Translations under genes and position numbers: made by a program
In this document: positions 25,010-32,918 of the stretch, piece after piece
Layout of the letters: every line of letters begins with the position of its first letter
How positions within the stretch are numbered: the stretch's first letter is position 1
NCBI GenBank assembly: GCA_029261965.1
Contig: JAJDAH010000423.1
Span: forward strand, 1-52,207
Direction of reading: 5' to 3'
Length of the DNA: 52,207 nucleotides
Source of the DNA: Polyangiaceae bacterium
Lineage (GTDB): Bacteria > Myxococcota_A > Polyangia > Polyangiales > Polyangiaceae
Notes under the pieces: generated by a model
Database searches by the model: none
The model's input: the letters and a program-made list of their open reading frames with translations, nothing else
Told to the model about the DNA's origin: nothing

Positions 25010-26917
25010 TCAGTCGGCGCGCGATTCTTCGAGCTCGGCTTCGATCTCTTCCCATTCGCGCATCAGCGCCCGGTGCTCGTCACCGAGCTTCGCTTCTTCC
25101 TCCCGGAGCGCCCCGAGCTTTTTGGGGTGCTCGTACACTTCGGGTTTGCAGTAGTCGGCTTCGATCGCGGTCTTTCGCGCCTCGATGCTCTCGATGCGAG
25201 CAACGACTTCGTCTCGACGTTTCGATCGAGCTTTGGGCGATTTTTTTCGCCCCTCGCTGGCGGAGCCATTCTTTTTCTTCTTCGCGGATTTGCGATCCTT
25301 CTTCGCGCGGAGCTCGACTTGCGCCGCGTCGAGGTGGTCATCGCCCTGTCGCTCGAGATACTCGTCGTAGGTCCCTGCGAAGTCTTCGAGGCCGTCGCGC
25401 TGAATTTCGATGATGCGGGTGGCCAGTCGCGAAACGAACCACCGGTCGTGAGAGACGAAGATGAGCGTGCCTTGGTAATTTGCGAGCGCGTCGACGAGGG
25501 CCTCGATGGCTTCCAGATCCAAATGGTTCGTCGGCTCGTCCAGAATGAGCACGTTCGGCTTTTGGACCATCAGCCGGCTGAACACCAACCTCGTCGCTTC
25601 ACCGCCGCTCAGGGACTCGACTTTCTTTTCGACTTCGTCGCGAGAGAAGAGCAGCCTGCCAAGCACGCCTCGAACGAACCCCGTGCCTTCCTGCGGGCAG
25701 ATGTCCCAGAGGAAATCGAGGGCGCTCTTGTCGGGATCCGTCAGCTGGTCCTTGTGGTCCTGCGCGAAGTAGCCGAGTCGCGTTTCGTGACCCCATTCGA
25801 CGTCGCCGGCGTCGTGACCGAGGTTATCCGTGATGATTTTCAGCAGCGTGGACTTGCCGAGACCGTTCGCACCGATGACCGCCACTCGCTCCCCACGGCG
25901 TATGCCCAACGAAACGCCGTCGAGGACCTGGTTGTCTCCGTAGCTCTTCGAAATTTCGTCGAGTGAGAGCACGTCTTTTCCACTCGGTCGTGTGATGTCG
26001 AAACGAAATTTCGGGTAGCGCCGCGAGGAGGGCGCCAGGGTCTCGACCTCGATTTTTTCGATCTGCTTGACGCGGCTCTGGGCTTGCCTGGCTTTCGATG
26101 CCTTGGCTTTGAACCGCTCCACAAAGGCTTTCTTCTCGGCGATCGTCTTTTCGACGCGGGCGATCTCGGTCTCTTTACGGTCGCGAGTGGCGAGCTTCTG
26201 CTGGTGGAATGCCGTGTAGTTGCCGGTGTATGGGATGACCGTCGCGTAGTCCACGTCGAGAATGTGGGTCGCGACGTTGTCGAGGAAGCGTTGGTCGTGA
26301 CTGATGACGACCGCGCAGCCCTTGAACCCGATGAGGAATCGTTCGAGCCAGCGGATGCTGAGGATGTCGAGGTGGTTAGTCGGCTCGTCGAGCAGAATGG
26401 CGTCCGGTCTTCCAACCAGCACCTGGGCGAGAAGGACACGAAGCTTGTAGCCGCCGCTCAGCGTGCGGAGCGGCATCTTCAACGACTCTTCTGGGATCCC
26501 GAGTCCCACGAGAACCTGGCTCGCCCGTGATTCGAGGCTGTATCCGTCGTGGGCGTTGATGAGCTCGTCGACTTCGCCGATCCGCTCGATGTTCGGGTCC
26601 TCCTGCTCGCCGAGGCTCTCTTGCTCGCGCAGGGCTTCCCACACCACCTCGTCGCCCATCATGGCGACGTCGATGATGATCTGATCGTCGTTGAGGAAGC
26701 GGTCCTGGCGGAGGACGCCGATGCGCGCGTGTTTGGGGAACGTAATTTCCCCGTCGGTGGCGCCCTCGTCCCCACTGAGGATCTTCAAGAGGGTCGTCTT
26801 GCCCGACCCGTTGGCACCGACGAGCCCGTAGCGACTGCCCGCGTTGAGCTGGAGCGTGACGGCTTCGAAGAGCGTTTGGGGGCCGAACCCCTTGCTGAGA
26901 TTGGTTATCCCGATCAC
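25010..26917 (-). CDS. ABC-F family ATPase (ribosome-associated type)
   Basis: 635 residues, start GTG at 26917. There are two ABC ATPase domains and no membrane segments, as in EttA/Uup/YbiT translation factors. Domain 1 has Walker A GANGSGKTT (34-42), signature LSGGYKLRVLLAQ and Walker B ILLDEPTNHLD; domain 2 has GANGLGKST, LSGGEATRLVFSR and LILDEPTNHLD. The linker between them (RKETEIARVEKTIAEKKAFVERFKAKASKARQAQSR) is the P-site tRNA interaction motif region. A Lys-rich stretch and a C-terminal coiled coil (ALREEEAKLGDEHRALMREWEEIEAELEE) resemble Uup-type tails. Likely a translation or ribosome-stalling factor; a resistance role cannot be excluded. Confidence 0.93.
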   Translation of the reverse strand: MIGITNLSKGFGPQTLFEAVTLQLNAGSRYGLVGANGSGKTTLLKILSGDEGATDGEITFPKHARIGVLRQDRFLNDDQIIIDVAMMGDEVVWEALREQESLGEQEDPNIERIGEVDELINAHDGYSLESRASQVLVGLGIPEESLKMPLRTLSGGYKLRVLLAQVLVGRPDAILLDEPTNHLDILSIRWLERFLIGFKGCAVVISHDQRFLDNVATHILDVDYATVIPYTGNYTAFHQQKLATRDRKETEIARVEKTIAEKKAFVERFKAKASKARQAQSRVKQIEKIEVETLAPSSRRYPKFRFDITRPSGKDVLSLDEISKSYGDNQVLDGVSLGIRRGERVAVIGANGLGKSTLLKIITDNLGHDAGDVEWGHETRLGYFAQDHKDQLTDPDKSALDFLWDICPQEGTGFVRGVLGRLLFSRDEVEKKVESLSGGEATRLVFSRLMVQKPNVLILDEPTNHLDLEAIEALVDALANYQGTLIFVSHDRWFVSRLATRIIEIQRDGLEDFAGTYDEYLERQGDDHLDAAQVELRAKKDRKSAKKKKNGSASEGRKKSPKARSKRRDEVVARIESIEARKTAIEADYCKPEVYEHPKKLGALREEEAKLGDEHRALMREWEEIEAELEESRAD

Positions 26918-26960
26918 GGCGACCGGGGACTAGCACATCGGCGAAGCGAATCAGTAAATT

Positions 26961-26975
26961 GGCCTGGAAAAGGCC
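26961..26975 (-). terminator. Weak hairpin after the DUF2378-like gene
   Basis: GGCCT and AGGCC (26961-26965, 26971-26975) form a 5-bp stem with a 5-base loop, three bases after the stop of the DUF2378-like gene; the minus strand continues AATTTA. It could attenuate read-through into the ABC-F gene but is short. Confidence 0.3.
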
Positions 26976-26978
26976 CCG

Positions 26979-27551
26979 CTAGCGCGCCTCGAAACCATCC
27001 CAGCGGGCATCCCAGAGGCACCGGGCGTCTCCCCGGGCCCGGCACTCCACGTGCTCCACCACCGGATGGTGGGCTCGGAACCTGGTCGCGAACTCGCGGC
27101 ACCAACCGGTGATCGTGGCGCAAAACAGGACGTGAGGATCTGGCACGCCCTTCACCTCCATCTGCAGATGGCCGTCGTTGTCGAACAGCGGGACTTCCAT
27201 CGTGCCCTCGTCGTTGAACCGGCTCCACAGGCCGGCTACACGACGCATCAGGAACTGGGGGCGCGCGACGTAGAACAGCGCCCGGGCGACCGAGCCGCTG
27301 AGATTCTTGCGCGCCCCGGCAGCGCCGATCTCCGCGGCCACTTTTCCGTCTCCGGTGCCGAGTCGGCGCTCCGCCTGGTCCAAGAGCTCCACGAATTCGC
27401 TTTTTGGGTGCCAGTTGATGGCGATCCGTTCCCGGTAGCGCTCGGCCACGGTCGGACTGCAGGCGTCCAGAATCGACTCGAGCTCCTCGGTGCCGTAGGT
27501 CGCCTCGATCCAGTCGGCGGCGTTGAGCAGGCCCTGGAGCTTCACGTTCAT
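26979..27551 (-). CDS. DUF2378/V4R-like myxobacterial protein
   Basis: 190 residues, soluble, no signal peptide. The layout is that of the Myxococcales-restricted DUF2378/TIGR02265 group: an N-terminal helical half (LESILDACSPTVAERYRERIAINWHPKSEFVELLDQAERRLGTGDGKVAAEIG), an internal FYVARPQFLMRRVAGLWSRFNDEGTMEV, and a C-terminal V4R-type end with VVEHVECRARGDARCLWDARW (Cys spacing plus terminal aromatic). V4R and heme-NO-like domains bind small ligands, so a cytoplasmic sensor role is plausible, but none is shown. It sits between the saccharopine-dehydrogenase-like gene and the ABC-F gene on the same strand. Its presence supports a Myxococcota origin. Confidence 0.75.
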   Translation of the reverse strand: MNVKLQGLLNAADWIEATYGTEELESILDACSPTVAERYRERIAINWHPKSEFVELLDQAERRLGTGDGKVAAEIGAAGARKNLSGSVARALFYVARPQFLMRRVAGLWSRFNDEGTMEVPLFDNDGHLQMEVKGVPDPHVLFCATITGWCREFATRFRAHHPVVEHVECRARGDARCLWDARWDGFEAR

Positions 27552-27614
27552 CGTCGCCGAAAAAGTACACCGATCCGACGCCGAGGTCTTCCCCTTGGCC
27601 GGAATCCGAGAAAT

Positions 27615-28841
27615 TCACTGCACGCTGAACGTCACGCCAACGCCGTTCAACCTCTCGACGAGGCGACTGCCCATCGCGGACGCCGGGGTCCAGCTTCCTC
27701 CGCCGACGTGCAGATCGTCTTCGGCGAGACAGAGCGCGGCCTGGGCGATCATTTTCGCCGTGGCGCCGTAGCCAGGGTCCCGATCGCCGGTGACGAGGAC
27801 CTTGGCCGAGCCAGAGCTTCCGGATTCGTTTCGCGTGCCGAGCAGCTCTATGCTGAAGTGTCCGCGCTCTCTCTCCTCTTTGCTCGGCCCTTCTCCGGGT
27901 TTCGGGCGCAGTCGAGCGGTGAGCGCTTTCAAGGGGCCGATCGCCATCGAGGCGGCGAGGCCGCCCATGGCGGCGGTGATTGCAATGGCCCCGAGCCTGC
28001 CCTTCAGCCCGCGGCCCGTGGCGATGGCTTCCGAGTAGCGAAAGTCCGCGCCATAGGGATAGTCGAGCACCGCGTTGGTACGCCGCACGATCCGAGTGTT
28101 GATGGCTCCCATGATGAACGGCGCCGTCCATCCGAAGTTGTCGTCTCGCGCTGGTTTCATGACGTCGGGGCCGTCTAGTCCACGCCGCCGGTCTTTCGGG
28201 TTGAGGCCGTAGGGGTCCATTACCGTTTTGCGAATCGTCGGGTCGCGCTTCGCCTCTTCGATGAGGTTCTGCATGCTCGCGAAGGTGCCTCCACTGAAGC
28301 TGCCTTTCATCTTCATGACGCGGAACCGGACCTCGTCACACGGTCCGCCGAGCTTCTCGATCGCGTGCTCTTGCAGTACCCAGGTCCCGAGATCCGAAGG
28401 AATCGAGTCGAACCCGCAGCAGTGCACGATGCGGGCACCAGAGTCTCGCGCGGTTTCCTCGTGCGCATCGATCATCTTACGGATCCAATGAGCCTCGCCA
28501 GTCAGGTCGCAATAGGAGGTGCCGGCGCGGGCGCACGCGCCAACGAGAGACGAGCCGTAGCGTGCGTAGGGGCCGACGGTGGTGCAGACGACTCGCGCTC
28601 GTTTTGCCAGCCGGTCGAGCGATTCGACGTCGTTGCTGTCCCCGAGGAGGATGGGCACGGACTTCGCGCCGATCTCCGAGCGGATGGATTCGAGCTTCTT
28701 CTCGTTCCGGCCGGCGAGCGCCCAACGAATGCCGGGTGGGGATTGCTGGGTCAGACACTCGGCTACGAGACGCCCGGTGTAGCCGGTGGCGCCCCAAAGG
28801 ACGATGTCGAAGTCACGGTTCGAGTTCGAGGACGAGCTCAT
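27615..28841 (-). CDS. Saccharopine-dehydrogenase-like oxidoreductase (trans-acting enoyl reductase type)
   Basis: 408 residues. The N-terminal Rossmann motif is FDIVLWGATGYTGRLVAE (GxxGxxG, residues 17-23), followed by ALAGRNEKKLESI. Next come CTTVGPYARYGSSLVGACARAGTSYCDLTGE and VHCCGFDSIPSDLG, hallmarks of saccharopine-dehydrogenase-like NAD(P) enzymes such as mycobacterial trans-acting enoyl reductases and SCCPDH-like proteins, rather than true lysine-biosynthesis enzymes. A hydrophobic patch (AIAITAAMGGLAASMAIGPL) suggests membrane association. The family acts in lipid or polyketide reduction. It is divergent from the amidohydrolase gene (44-base gap). Confidence 0.87.
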   Translation of the reverse strand: MSSSSNSNRDFDIVLWGATGYTGRLVAECLTQQSPPGIRWALAGRNEKKLESIRSEIGAKSVPILLGDSNDVESLDRLAKRARVVCTTVGPYARYGSSLVGACARAGTSYCDLTGEAHWIRKMIDAHEETARDSGARIVHCCGFDSIPSDLGTWVLQEHAIEKLGGPCDEVRFRVMKMKGSFSGGTFASMQNLIEEAKRDPTIRKTVMDPYGLNPKDRRRGLDGPDVMKPARDDNFGWTAPFIMGAINTRIVRRTNAVLDYPYGADFRYSEAIATGRGLKGRLGAIAITAAMGGLAASMAIGPLKALTARLRPKPGEGPSKEERERGHFSIELLGTRNESGSSGSAKVLVTGDRDPGYGATAKMIAQAALCLAEDDLHVGGGSWTPASAMGSRLVERLNGVGVTFSVQ

Positions 28842-28885
28842 GTTCGGCGCGCCGAGCCTACTCGCTCCTCCACCGGCGTGCTGAT

Positions 28886-30073
28886 ATGATTCGAGGCATG
28901 CCGTACGCCGAAGGCCGCGTCATTCACGACGCGGACGCCCACATCATGGAGACCGCGGAGCTCTTGGCGGAAAGCGCCGACGCCAAAGTGCGTCGATACC
29001 TGCTGGAGGGAGAGGAATGCTTTGCGCCGAGGCAACAAGAGGTCGAGCGGGAGCTGGCGCGGCACGCCGACCCCGACTACCGCGCGAAGGATGCGGCGGA
29101 GATCATGCTTAGAAAGAATTTCGAAGCGACCGGTTCCCTGTTCCAAGAAGACCGTCCGGCGGCGCTCGACCACCTCGGGTTCTCGAGTCAGCTGGTGTTC
29201 AACACGTACCTCAACAAACACATCTCGTATCTCGAAGCGGATTCGGACGATCTCGACCTCATCTACGGTCTCGCGGCGGCGCACAATCGCGCGATGTGGG
29301 GGTTCTGCGAAGGCGATCGACGGTTGCTTCCGACCGCCTATGTGCCCCTAGCTGATTTCGGGCGCACGTTGGCCATGGCCAAAGAATGCCTCGAAACGGG
29401 GTTTTCGGCGCTACTCGTCCCGTCGGCGTGCCCGCGGACTCATTCGCCGAGCCATGTCGAGCTTTTCGGTCTCTGGTCGATGGCCCAAGACGCGGGCATC
29501 CCGATCGTGCTGCACGTCGGCGGCGGGGCGCGCCTGCTCGACCCGAACTACTTCCAGAATGGGCTTCCCATCCCGCCGGACTTTCACGGTGGGGCGGAGA
29601 ACTTTCGCTCGGTCGACTACATGGCGATCCCCGTTCCACCCATGCAAACACTGGCAACGCTCATTCTCGACGGGATTCTGGACCAGCATCCTCGGATGAT
29701 GATTGGGGTGATCGAGCAGGGGGCCGGATGGATCCCGAGCTGGATGAGGTATCTGGATTCGGCGTATGACGCGTTTCTGCGCCACGAGGACCGACTGAAA
29801 AAGCTGTCGATGAAGCCGAGCGAGTTCGTGAAGCGGCAGATCCGGGCGACGCCGTATCCTACCGAAGACGTCGGTTGGATCATCCGCGAGTCGGCACCGG
29901 AAATCGCCCTGTTCTCGTCCGACTACCCGCACGTCGAAGGGGGCCGAAATCCCATCAAGCGGTTCGAAACGACTCTCGGCGATGCCAGCGAGACCATTCG
30001 CTCGAAGTTCTACCGGGAAAACTTCGTGGGGCTCATGGGTCGCGCGCTCTCCGCTCGCGGTATCGAAGCGTAG
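28886..30073 (+). CDS. Amidohydrolase-2 family metal-dependent hydrolase
   Basis: 395 residues from ATG 28886 (ATG 28898 also possible). Motifs of the ACMSD-like amidohydrolase 2 TIM barrel: N-terminal metal pair in IHDADAHIMET, GFSSQLVFNTYLN, the substrate-side GIPIVLHVGGG, LDQHPRMMIGVIEQGAGWIPSWMRYLDSAYD, and the metal Asp with SSDYPHVEGGRNPIKRFE. Members perform decarboxylation or hydrolysis of small aromatic or CoA-derived acids. The actual reaction cannot be read from sequence; a proteobacterial homologue class is annotated simply as amidohydrolase. It starts the rightward group that includes the pectinacetylesterase-like and GFA genes. Confidence 0.87.
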   Translation: MIRGMPYAEGRVIHDADAHIMETAELLAESADAKVRRYLLEGEECFAPRQQEVERELARHADPDYRAKDAAEIMLRKNFEATGSLFQEDRPAALDHLGFSSQLVFNTYLNKHISYLEADSDDLDLIYGLAAAHNRAMWGFCEGDRRLLPTAYVPLADFGRTLAMAKECLETGFSALLVPSACPRTHSPSHVELFGLWSMAQDAGIPIVLHVGGGARLLDPNYFQNGLPIPPDFHGGAENFRSVDYMAIPVPPMQTLATLILDGILDQHPRMMIGVIEQGAGWIPSWMRYLDSAYDAFLRHEDRLKKLSMKPSEFVKRQIRATPYPTEDVGWIIRESAPEIALFSSDYPHVEGGRNPIKRFETTLGDASETIRSKFYRENFVGLMGRALSARGIEA

Positions 30074-30185
30074 GTCTCGGGGCGAGCCGAGCTCCCGGCG
30101 ACCAGTGGCGCGTTTGACGACCGCGCATCCGTCGGTCACTGTCTTCGGCGCAATGCGATGCATGATCTCGCCAAAAGGAAAGCTC

Positions 30186-32063
30186 GTGAATGAAGGACTG
30201 ACTCGGTCGCCGGCGCGTGGCTTCTCGCTGGCGGCAGCTTTTGCCAGCTGCATGTTTTTCGGGTCGATCGGATGCTCGGAGAGCTCGAGCTCGGACGATG
30301 GGTCAGGTGGGGCCGGTGGCGGCGCAGCAGGGGCCGGGGGAGGTGCGAGCGCCGGGGAGTGCACGACGGTGACCGCTGAGGTCTTGCGAATCTGCGTGGA
30401 GGAGTATGGCGCCGCGGTGGCGAGTTGTTACGACACGACCGACGCTCCTTGCGCGGCAAGCGACGCCGGCAAGAGCGGAGCGCTCGGCAAGATGACCGAG
30501 GCCGTGGCATCGGCCTGCACCGACGGTGCCTTCGCCGGCCTCTCGACGAACGCGCTCGTCGGCAGGCTCGAGAACGCCTGCGCTTCCGAGGCATCTTCCC
30601 TCGCGTGGCGCACCTACGGTGGACCGCAAGGCGCGGTGTGGCCTTCGGCCGATGCTAGCGGCCAGAGCTGTCTCGCCGAGGCCCATCGAGCCGCGATGGA
30701 CCTCGTGGATTCGTCGCTCTCGGCCATCAATGCGTGCTTGGCCGAAACCGACTGCGACTCGACCACGCTCGCGGCTGAGCGAACCGCGTTGGCCGCGGCG
30801 GCAGTGTCTTCGATCGACAGTGCGTGCGGCGACCTATCGACTCTGGTCTCGCTCGACCCGCAGACCTACGTCGATCGCGCTGCGGGGCAAGTCGATTGCC
30901 TCACTGCGACGGGGCATGCCGACACCGGCCCCGTCGAGCTCGACTGCGGCCCTTCGAACGCCCAATTCGAAGCTCCGCGTGGAGAGTGGAAGCAAGTGGT
31001 CGTCGATGGCGCCAAGTGGGGGACCATGTGCGGTGACGGGTCGGACTACGCGTTTCAGATCCGCTTGGCGCCCGAGGGCGAGCGATTGGATCGGGTGGTC
31101 ATCGGGCTTCAGGGCGGCGGTGTGTGCCTGTTCGAGTCGGATTGCACCGCCCGCTTGGCCAGTAGCCCCGGTCTGTTCACTGCGATGGACGACGAAGCGC
31201 TCGGATTCGGGATCGCTTCGGACGATCCCGCTGAAAGCCCGTTTGCCAACTGGACCAAGGTTTACCTCCCGTACTGCAACCAGGACGTCTTCGCGGGAGG
31301 TGGAGTCACAGAGAGCCTCGGCGCCATCGATGTGCCTCGGTACGGATCGGTGAACCTCCGCGCCGCCGTGCGAATGGTGCGTGACGTGCTCTGGAAGATG
31401 ATGGACGAGGAAGGCGGCGCTGGCTTCCGACCCGACGAAATCGTCTCCTTGTTCGGCGGATGGTCCGCCGGCGGCTACGGGACCATCTACAACTACCACT
31501 GGATGCTCGACGATCTGCAGTGGCCGCGTACTGCGGCGTTCCCCGACGCAGGAATGGCGCTCGACAACGGATCCACGTTGGGCGTCGCCGGGCTCGGTGT
31601 CGTGAAGATCCCCGCATGGGGCACGATGCCCAACCTCCCTCCGTACTGCTTCGACGGCGGGTGCGCGGTCGGCCCCGTGCTGTACGAGGCGATATCTCCG
31701 AGACTCTTGCAGGTGCCCGAGCAGCAGATTCTCGTTCTGAGCAACCCCAAGGACGATACCCAGCGAGGTGACGCGTTTTTCGACGACGAAGCGGTGTGGA
31801 TCAACACGCTCCGGCAGGCGTATTGCAACACCAAGGATCTCGCGGGGCTCCACTACTACTTCACTAGCGTTTCAGATCAGAGCATCCACGTCGTGTCCGT
31901 CCGTCCGGAGTTGTGGGCGGGTGAGGTCGATGGTGAGGTGATGCGCGATTGGTTCGTGCGAGCCGTGACGGAGCCCGACACGCTGGTCAATCGCGTGGAA
32001 GAAGGCGACTTCGTGCAGGCCATCTCCGGCGTTCAACCTTTCCCGTGCCAAGTGGCACCGTAG
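30186..32063 (+). CDS. Pectinacetylesterase/Notum-like esterase lipoprotein
   Basis: 625 residues from the GTG at 30186, chosen because AAAAGGAAAG lies six bases upstream and it yields a lipoprotein signal peptide (ASCMFFGSIGC). A Gly/Ala/Ser linker and a Cys-containing helical region (about 35-260) precede the hydrolase domain. The alpha/beta-hydrolase-like part has the oxyanion run IGLQGGGVCLFESDC and nucleophile GGWSAGGYGTIYNY, then LVLSNPKDDTQ and VSDQSIHVVSV for the Asp and His, as in CE13/Notum-type enzymes. It would deacylate a surface or environmental glycan or protein. The duplicated Cys/helix N-terminus is not part of the usual family. Confidence 0.83.
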   Translation: MNEGLTRSPARGFSLAAAFASCMFFGSIGCSESSSSDDGSGGAGGGAAGAGGGASAGECTTVTAEVLRICVEEYGAAVASCYDTTDAPCAASDAGKSGALGKMTEAVASACTDGAFAGLSTNALVGRLENACASEASSLAWRTYGGPQGAVWPSADASGQSCLAEAHRAAMDLVDSSLSAINACLAETDCDSTTLAAERTALAAAAVSSIDSACGDLSTLVSLDPQTYVDRAAGQVDCLTATGHADTGPVELDCGPSNAQFEAPRGEWKQVVVDGAKWGTMCGDGSDYAFQIRLAPEGERLDRVVIGLQGGGVCLFESDCTARLASSPGLFTAMDDEALGFGIASDDPAESPFANWTKVYLPYCNQDVFAGGGVTESLGAIDVPRYGSVNLRAAVRMVRDVLWKMMDEEGGAGFRPDEIVSLFGGWSAGGYGTIYNYHWMLDDLQWPRTAAFPDAGMALDNGSTLGVAGLGVVKIPAWGTMPNLPPYCFDGGCAVGPVLYEAISPRLLQVPEQQILVLSNPKDDTQRGDAFFDDEAVWINTLRQAYCNTKDLAGLHYYFTSVSDQSIHVVSVRPELWAGEVDGEVMRDWFVRAVTEPDTLVNRVEEGDFVQAISGVQPFPCQVAP

Positions 32064-32067
32064 ACGC

Positions 32068-32916
32068 ATGACCGTCGGTCGTTGTCTCTGCGGCGCGGTC
32101 GAGTGGAAGCTGGACGGGGATCTTCAGTTCATCACACACTGCCATTGCTCGCGGTGCCGGAAGACCCACGGGTCGGCGTTTGCTACCTACGGCATGATTG
32201 CGGAGTCGAGCATCGGGTGCGTTCGTGGTGCGGATCGAATCGAGTGGTTTCAGTCCTCGAAGCAGTTTCGGCGTCCGTTTTGTCGGGACTGCGGCTCGTC
32301 GACAATGGCGGATCCGTGGAACGGCCTGGTCGGCGTACCGCTCGGGCTGCTCGAAGGTGATCCCGGCGCACGGCCCATCGGGCACATCTTCGCCGGGTCG
32401 AAGGCTTCGTGGCTCGAGATTGGCGACGACCTTCCTGCGAGCGAGGGATGGCCGCCGGGTTTCGACGGTCCCGAGCTCGACGACTACCCCGACCGGGGAA
32501 CCTCAAACGGATGCGGAGGAAGTTGCGCTTGCGGAGCTGTCGCCTACGAGCTCGGCGGTGTCGTGACGGCTTGCAAGAATTGCCATTGCCAACGGTGCCG
32601 GAAGGCTCGAGCGGCAGCCCACGCGTCGAACCTGTTCACTACGACCGAAGCGTTTCGCTTTAAGAGCGGTGAGGAGCTCCTCAGCAGGTTCGCCCTGCCC
32701 GAGGCGAGAAGATTCAGTCAGGTGTTCTGTCGCGACTGTGGCTCGCCGATGCCAAGCGTTTCGGCCGAGGGCGGTCGGGTCTGCGTGCCGATGGGCAGCC
32801 TCGACGCCGATCCGGGAGCTCGACCGACCGAGCACATCTTCGTCGGCTCGATGGCACCGTGGTACTCGATCTCGGACGAGCTGCCGCGCCACGACGGGTA
32901 TCCCCCGGCCCGCTAG
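32068..32916 (+). CDS. Tandem GFA (glutathione-dependent formaldehyde-activating-like) zinc protein
   Basis: 282 residues made of two consecutive GFA/CENP-V zinc folds. Domain 1 (about 1-125) has RCLCGAVEW (Cys6, Cys8), HCHCSRCRK (Cys25, 27, 30) and FCRDCGS; domain 2 (about 148-280) repeats SCACGAVAY, NCHCQRCRK and FCRDCGSPMP. Each domain ends with a matching xGARPxxHIFxGSxxxW run, showing an internal duplication. Single-domain members bind two zinc ions; few have a demonstrated reaction. It starts five bases after the esterase stop and is convergent with the SNF2 helicase gene (2-base gap). Activity not assigned. Confidence 0.88.
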   Translation: MTVGRCLCGAVEWKLDGDLQFITHCHCSRCRKTHGSAFATYGMIAESSIGCVRGADRIEWFQSSKQFRRPFCRDCGSSTMADPWNGLVGVPLGLLEGDPGARPIGHIFAGSKASWLEIGDDLPASEGWPPGFDGPELDDYPDRGTSNGCGGSCACGAVAYELGGVVTACKNCHCQRCRKARAAAHASNLFTTTEAFRFKSGEELLSRFALPEARRFSQVFCRDCGSPMPSVSAEGGRVCVPMGSLDADPGARPTEHIFVGSMAPWYSISDELPRHDGYPPAR

Positions 32917-32918
32917 TC

